A stretch of DNA of 48,108 bases from Pleurocapsa sp. CCALA 161. GTDB taxonomy: Bacteria; Cyanobacteriota; Cyanobacteriia; Cyanobacteriales; Xenococcaceae. Numbering within the stretch: the first letter of the stretch is position 1; the number at the start of each line of letters is the position of its first letter. The stretch lies in the NCBI RefSeq assembly GCF_003003995.1, contig NZ_PVWF01000032.1, positions 1-48,108 of the forward strand. The letters are read 5' to 3'. The position numbers and the translations under genes are program-made. Below are positions 44,183 to 48,108 of the stretch, piece after piece. Under the pieces are notes generated by a model. It was given only the letters and a program-made list of their open reading frames with translations, had not been told where the DNA came from and did not search any database.

Positions 44183-46120
44183 ATGTATTTAAACTTCAAC
44201 TTGAGCAAAAACCCCAAATTAAAGCAAATATTAGCGGGGCTGATGGCGTTTGTCTTGGTTGCTTTGACCTCCTCACCAAGCTTCAGCTTAGAGAGCATAA
44301 ACTATGGCGAAGCACTACAAAAATCGATTTTATTTTATGAAGCACAACAGACGGGCAAACTACCAGAGTGGAATCGTTTTCCCTGGCGGGGAGATTCTAC
44401 CCCCAAAGATGGGGCAGATGTCGGGTTAGATCTGACTGGCGGTTGGGTTGATGCTGGAGATAACGTCAAGTTTAATTTTCCTTTGGCGTTTTCGGTAGTT
44501 AATTTAGCTTGGGGCGGGATTGAATATTATGATGCTTATCAAGCAGCAGGTCAGTTAGAACATTTAACGCAAAATATTAAATGGGCTACTGATTATTTAC
44601 TCAGTTCTTTTGCTAATGATAATCCTGGAGAATATGTTCTCTATGGACAGGTGGGCAACGGTGAGCTAGACCATAATTGGTGGGGCCCCTTGGAGGTGGT
44701 GCATTACGAAATGGAGCGCCCAGCCTACAAAATTGATACGACTTGTCCTGGAACGGATTTAGCAGCGGAGACTGCTGCTGCTTTGGCTTCTAGTTCAATT
44801 CTGTTTCGTAATCAGGGTGAGACGGAATATGCCAATCTACTAGTGCAAAAAGCTGAACGGCTATTTGATTTTGCTGACACCTATCGGGGTAAATATTCCG
44901 ACTGTCTCCAAGCTGCAAATCCTTTTTATACCTCCAATAATGGTTATCAAGATGAGTTGGTTTGGGGTGCAATTTGGTTATATAAGGCGAAACAAGCTCA
45001 AGGTAGTGATTCAGAATATTTAGCTAAGGCAGAGTCTGAGTATGCCCAAATGAGCAAACCCTATAACTATACTTACCAGTTTGATGATAAATCTTATGGT
45101 ACTTATGTCTTGCTCGCTCAATTAACAGGGAAGGAAGAATATCAGCAACGAACTGAAGCTTGGTTGGATTTTTGGACGATAGGCTATCAGGGAGAAAAAA
45201 TCACTTATACTCCTGGTGGTTTAGCTTTTTTAGTTAAATGGGCTTCTCTGGCTTTAAGCGCTAATACTAGTTTTGTCGGTTTTATTTACAGCGATTGGCT
45301 AAAATCTCAAGGTCAAATAGATAAAGCGCAGCGTTATTTGAATTTTGGCGTGAGCCAAATTGACTATATCCTAGGGAAAAATCCTGCTCAACGCAGTTAT
45401 CAAATTGGCTATGGTGAAAACTCGCCCCAAAACCCCCATCACCGCACTGCTCATGGTAGTTGGTTGAATAGTATGTCCGACCCAGTAGAAACCCGTAACC
45501 TTTTGATGGGGGCGTTAGTAGGGGGGCCAGATGAACAGGATAACTGGGAGGACGATCGCACTGATTGGATTAGAAATGAAGTAGGCGTTGGCTACAATGC
45601 AGCCTTTACGGGGGCTTTGGCGAAGATGTATGCCGAATTTGGTGGAGAGCCTCTAGCAGAAATAACTTTTCCCTCGGTAAATCAGCCACAGCTTTATGTT
45701 GAATCTCAAATCAAGGAAATTCAAGCAGCCACAGAGTTAACTCTTTCTATCTTCAATCAATCTCATGCTCCTGCTAAAGGTATTGAGAATCCTGTCTTAC
45801 GGATAACTTACCAAGGCAAATTCGAACCAGAAAATATGTCCATATCGGCGGTATCTCCAAACTGCCCTATTAATTCCATAGCCCAACCAGTCAAGTTAGG
45901 CAATGGCACTTTTTCTACTCAGGTAAGCTGTGAAGGAACGGTGATTTATCCAGGAGGTGAAGAAGATTACAAAAAACAAATCGTTGTCAAACTCGCTAAT
46001 GAATCGGACAGTAATGGGGGGTGGTTTGGTAGCTTGGGCAATATATTTAGCAAACCAATGCGAATTATCAAGATTAGTCTGCTTGATCGCGACGAACTGC
46101 TGTGGGAATCAAAACTGTAA
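44183..46120 (+). CDS. Glycoside hydrolase family 9 endoglucanase (cellulase), secreted
   Basis: The 645-residue enzyme has a signal peptide (about 12-35, ending FSLES) and a GH9 (alpha/alpha)6 catalytic domain (about 38-485): NYGEALQKSILFYEAQQTGK, GGWVDAGDNVKFNFP with catalytic Asp90 and Asp93, the active-site His block NPHHRTAHGSW (about 417) and the acid Glu466 in RNEVGVGYNAAFTGAL. A C-terminal beta-rich region (about 500-645) may be a CBM3c- or Ig-like module, not identified with confidence. It should cut beta-1,4-glucan outside the cytoplasm. GH9 enzymes are unusual in cyanobacteria. Confidence 0.92.
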   Translation: MYLNFNLSKNPKLKQILAGLMAFVLVALTSSPSFSLESINYGEALQKSILFYEAQQTGKLPEWNRFPWRGDSTPKDGADVGLDLTGGWVDAGDNVKFNFPLAFSVVNLAWGGIEYYDAYQAAGQLEHLTQNIKWATDYLLSSFANDNPGEYVLYGQVGNGELDHNWWGPLEVVHYEMERPAYKIDTTCPGTDLAAETAAALASSSILFRNQGETEYANLLVQKAERLFDFADTYRGKYSDCLQAANPFYTSNNGYQDELVWGAIWLYKAKQAQGSDSEYLAKAESEYAQMSKPYNYTYQFDDKSYGTYVLLAQLTGKEEYQQRTEAWLDFWTIGYQGEKITYTPGGLAFLVKWASLALSANTSFVGFIYSDWLKSQGQIDKAQRYLNFGVSQIDYILGKNPAQRSYQIGYGENSPQNPHHRTAHGSWLNSMSDPVETRNLLMGALVGGPDEQDNWEDDRTDWIRNEVGVGYNAAFTGALAKMYAEFGGEPLAEITFPSVNQPQLYVESQIKEIQAATELTLSIFNQSHAPAKGIENPVLRITYQGKFEPENMSISAVSPNCPINSIAQPVKLGNGTFSTQVSCEGTVIYPGGEEDYKKQIVVKLANESDSNGGWFGSLGNIFSKPMRIIKISLLDRDELLWESKL

Positions 46121-46182
46121 ATTACAATATTCTCTATAATTAGATTCAAAGTCACCTTAATATTCAATTTTGCTCGATCAAT

Positions 46183-46998
46183 ATGTCTTCTACTGCTTTA
46201 ATCACTGGTGCATCTCAAGGAATTGGTAAAGCTACTGCTTTGTTGTTTGCCAAAAATGGCTACGATCTAATTATTACCGCCCGAACTAAGGATCAATTAG
46301 ATTCTACTGCTGAACAAATAAAAAGTTATGGCAGACAAGTATTAGCCATCCCAACAGATGTCAGCGATCGCGTGGCTGTAGAAGAATTAGTCAAGTTGGG
46401 TATTGAACAATTTTCGGCGATTGATGTCTTGGTTAACAATGCAGGAATATGTATGAGTGCGCCCATGGCTGAAACTAGTATTGACGATTGGGAGACAATT
46501 ATTAACGTCAATCTTTGGGGATATATCTACACCATTAAAGCATTGTTACCCCATTTGATCGCTAGAAAACAAGGTAATATAATTAACGTCGGCTCTTTTG
46601 GGGGCAAAGTTCCCTTACCCAAAATGACGGCATACTGTACCAGCAAATTCGCTATTACGGGTTTAACCGAAACTCTACGTTTAGAATTAGAACCACAAGG
46701 TATCCATGTTTCGGGGATACATCCTAGTGTTACTAAAAGCGATTTTTTAAAACGGGCAATCTTTAAAGATCGCGATTCTCAAGCAGAACAAAACCGCCGT
46801 CAAGCAATGGAAAAAATGCTCACTAGTCCCCTGGCTAGCAAATCTGAAGATGTCGCTCAAGCTATCTGGGATGCAGTTAAACATCCTCAAGCGGAGGTCA
46901 TAGTCGGTTCGGCAAAAGTCCCTTCTTTCTTACATCGATTATTTCCTGGTATTACTCAAGGAATGTTGCAGCTAACTACAAAATCCGAGGCAATTTAA
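46183..46998 (+). CDS. Short-chain dehydrogenase/reductase (SDR)
   Basis: The 271-residue protein has the classical SDR motifs: TGASQGIG (about 7-14), NNAG (about 86-89), the Ser-Tyr-Lys triad in VGSFGGKVPLPKMTAYCTSK with Tyr and Lys of YxxxK, and a post-catalytic GIHPSVTKS. It oxidises or reduces an alcohol/carbonyl with NAD(P)H. Substrate unknown. It lies 62 bp after the cellulase in the same direction, so co-transcription is possible. Confidence 0.93.
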   Translation: MSSTALITGASQGIGKATALLFAKNGYDLIITARTKDQLDSTAEQIKSYGRQVLAIPTDVSDRVAVEELVKLGIEQFSAIDVLVNNAGICMSAPMAETSIDDWETIINVNLWGYIYTIKALLPHLIARKQGNIINVGSFGGKVPLPKMTAYCTSKFAITGLTETLRLELEPQGIHVSGIHPSVTKSDFLKRAIFKDRDSQAEQNRRQAMEKMLTSPLASKSEDVAQAIWDAVKHPQAEVIVGSAKVPSFLHRLFPGITQGMLQLTTKSEAI

Positions 46999-47014
46999 AT
47001 GATGCGATCGACGA

Positions 47015-47290
47015 TTACAAATCGGCGAGATACTCAGCCCTTTTGGTAGGTGTTCCAGCCTGGAATATCTTGTTTAAACTTAGCAGGAAATGTATATTGA
47101 TAGCAAATTTATTCCCGATATAATAGTTGTCGTGGCAAAGCTGATAGCATTCACAAGCAGCGTCTTCCCAATTCTGCCGATCTAAAATTGCAATTTTGCC
47201 ACATTGATAATGAATCAATCCTGACTGATGTAAAAAATCTGCTGCCAAGGTTACGCCCGATCCCCAAACTCCCCGCACATTAGCCATCAA
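47015..47290 (-). pseudogene. Crp/Fnr-family regulator remnant (C-terminal end)
   Basis: The 91-residue frame matches only the end of Crp-family regulators: GVTLAADFLHQSGLIHYQCG, KIAILDRQNWEDAACECYQL, which belongs to the winged-helix wing and C-terminus. Homologues have an additional 170 residues (cNMP-like sensor and HTH) before this; upstream sequence to 47529 does not supply them in frame. After CECYQL, non-homologous residues follow to a stop at 47015. It is a decayed gene with no function inferred. Confidence 0.55.
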
Positions 47291-47595
47291 GCGTTGTTTA
47301 TACTCTCGATAGATATTTCGTTATCCTTCAGTGCAGACTATTAACTTATCTATTGCTAATAGTAGAGATAAATAATTTTGAAATTAACAAGAATATATTC
47401 AAGACCTAGTTGGAAATTTTTTTGTAGTTTAAAGAATTTTAAATCATGAGACGTTTTAAATATATTGCTTTAGTCAGACAAGTATTTATATAATTTGTTG
47501 TTTTTCTGTCTTTCAGTAGAAGCAAAAGTTTGGGCTACGGCACTAAAGTAAAACAAGTTACGCGTGTAGCAATTAAACCTCTTGAAAAAACTCTT

Positions 47596-47937
47596 ATGAG
47601 CGATACTACTGTTAAAAAAGTTAGTTCTACTAATTCGCCAACGGGCGAAATGGGTCAAAAGTATTTAGTGGCGGGAAAAAGCATATCCATGCGTCTTTGG
47701 GATAGCGAGCAGCCAGAAGACTTAAAACCCGAAGAAACTCGCGAATATGAAACCATAGGTTATGTAATCAAAGGAAAAGCCGAACTACATCTAGAGGGTC
47801 AAGTAGTTAAATTAGAAGCTGGAGATTCTTGGTTAGTACCAAAAGGTGCGTCTCATACTTACAAAATTATCGAATCTTTTACAGCAATTGAAGCTACCAG
47901 TCCTCCCGCTAGAATTCACGAAAGAGACGAGCCATAA
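47596..47937 (+). CDS. Small cupin-domain protein
   Basis: The 113-residue single-domain cupin has the motif-1 stretch YETIGYVIKGKAELHLEGQV and motif-2 GDSWLVPKGASHTYKI. Only one or two of the usual His metal ligands are clear (His in GASHTYK), so metal binding is uncertain. Start at ATG 47596; an in-frame GTG/TTG start at 47530 would add a basic, unconserved extension. It follows the Crp remnant on the other strand and ends over the 3' end of a small leftward ORF. Function unknown. Confidence 0.75.
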   Translation: MSDTTVKKVSSTNSPTGEMGQKYLVAGKSISMRLWDSEQPEDLKPEETREYETIGYVIKGKAELHLEGQVVKLEAGDSWLVPKGASHTYKIIESFTAIEATSPPARIHERDEP

Positions 47938-48035
47938 ATACTGTTGCATCTTTGAATCCAGCTTTTTTGAGCATCTTTCAATTCATCATTAGTTAAGCCC
48001 AGTTGTTGAGAATCTTCCTGAGTCAATCGAATCAT
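47916..48035 (-). CDS. Small ORF, 39 residues, with strong Shine-Dalgarno
   Basis: On the minus strand ATG at 48033-48035 is preceded by GGGAGGAGTCAG (GGAGG six bases upstream) and reads MIRLTQEDSQQLGLTNDELK onwards for 39 codons to a TGA at 47916-47918, running 22 bp into the cupin gene's 3' end. The amphipathic Glu/Gln/Lys-rich product has no recognised domain. The ideal ribosome binding site is the main support; short length and lack of homology knowledge keep this tentative. Confidence 0.35.
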   Translation of the reverse strand: MIRLTQEDSQQLGLTNDELKDAQKSWIQRCNSIYGSSLS

Positions 48036-48051
48036 CTGACTCCTCCCGTGG

Positions 48052-48108
48052 AGACCCCCGCTAAAACCGAGGCGGGTGTATTGAGCGCAGCGAATACCGC
48101 CTCGGTTT
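48052..48108. mobile_element. Probable left end of another tnpB-type element, cut by the window
   Basis: GGAGACCCCCGCTAAAACCGAGG resembles the left end at 42363 (GAAGACTCTCGCTAAAAACGAGG). A perfect 12-bp inverted repeat follows: AAACCGAGGCGG (48064-48075) and CCGCCTCGGTTT (48097-48108), the right arm at the window edge. The shared C-x-CGCTAAAA-CGAGG core supports an IS200/IS605 relation, but the element's coding part is outside the window. Confidence 0.5.

Overview
The window looks like chromosomal DNA of a cyanobacterium. It is AT-rich, is studded with the HIP1 octamer GCGATCGC (for example at 955-962), and carries cyanobacterial hallmarks: a high-light-inducible (Hli) protein, an Rre1/Ycf29-type regulator, a DUF928 protein beside a CHASE2 protein, heptanucleotide STRR repeats, a Uma2-type protein and many toxin-antitoxin genes. 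Genus cannot be fixed from this sequence; a colony-forming or pleurocapsalean-like genome is plausible but not shown.

Layout. 1-360: a mazEF pair whose toxin was cut after 22 codons by the left end of an IS200/IS605-type element. 0.5-7.8 kb: housekeeping and signalling genes (matrixin-like protease, purB, tRNA-Thr, an Rre1-like response regulator, a nitroreductase, ligA, one unknown). 7.8-11 kb: a GTAGTRG tandem repeat, then divergent znuA and znuC-znuB with a Zur-box-like palindrome between them. 11.1-18.3 kb: a minor-pilin (pseudopilin) cluster of four genes, then a toxin-antitoxin island (yefM-yoeB, a higB remnant with an intact higA, hicAB, and the tail of a second higA), then a fifth, inverted pseudopilin. 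Two of these pilin-like proteins carry Asp-rich inserts; those in the inverted one resemble thrombospondin-type-3/EF-hand calcium loops. 18.6 kb: a 159-bp MITE with an exact 8-bp target duplication.

18.8-31.7 kb: a fused peptide ABC ATPase, ubiX, a HEAT-repeat protein, then a decayed locus where an AraC-type sensor domain is joined in frame to an ABM (monooxygenase-like) domain and the next gene (NmrA family) has lost its middle, followed by an intact MFS exporter. Then come a Uma2 protein, a methyltransferase, a HAD protein whose catalytic aspartates are replaced, a PGM1-related ATP-grasp ligase, a GT4 glycosyltransferase, and a receiver domain fused to a ferric-reductase-like haem membrane domain in place of its DNA-binding domain.

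31.8-48.1 kb: aldo/keto reductase, HerA-like ATPase, Hli protein, CHASE2-GGDEF-EAL protein with a DUF928 neighbour, an AmpG-like transporter, lpdA, then an unknown gene split by a complete tnpB element (both halves can be rejoined in frame), a GH9 cellulase, an SDR, a Crp-family remnant, a cupin, a tiny ORF and the start of another IS-like palindrome.

Main themes. There is little sign of one large new operon-type system. The strongest novel candidates are the receiver-ferric reductase fusion (30371-31705), the AraC-ABM chimera (22392-23279) and the pilin cluster with Asp-rich, calcium-loop-like inserts interrupted by a toxin-antitoxin island. Mobile-element traffic is well documented by sequence: a gene split by a tnpB element, a mazF truncated by a related left end, a MITE with target duplication, and several gene remnants.
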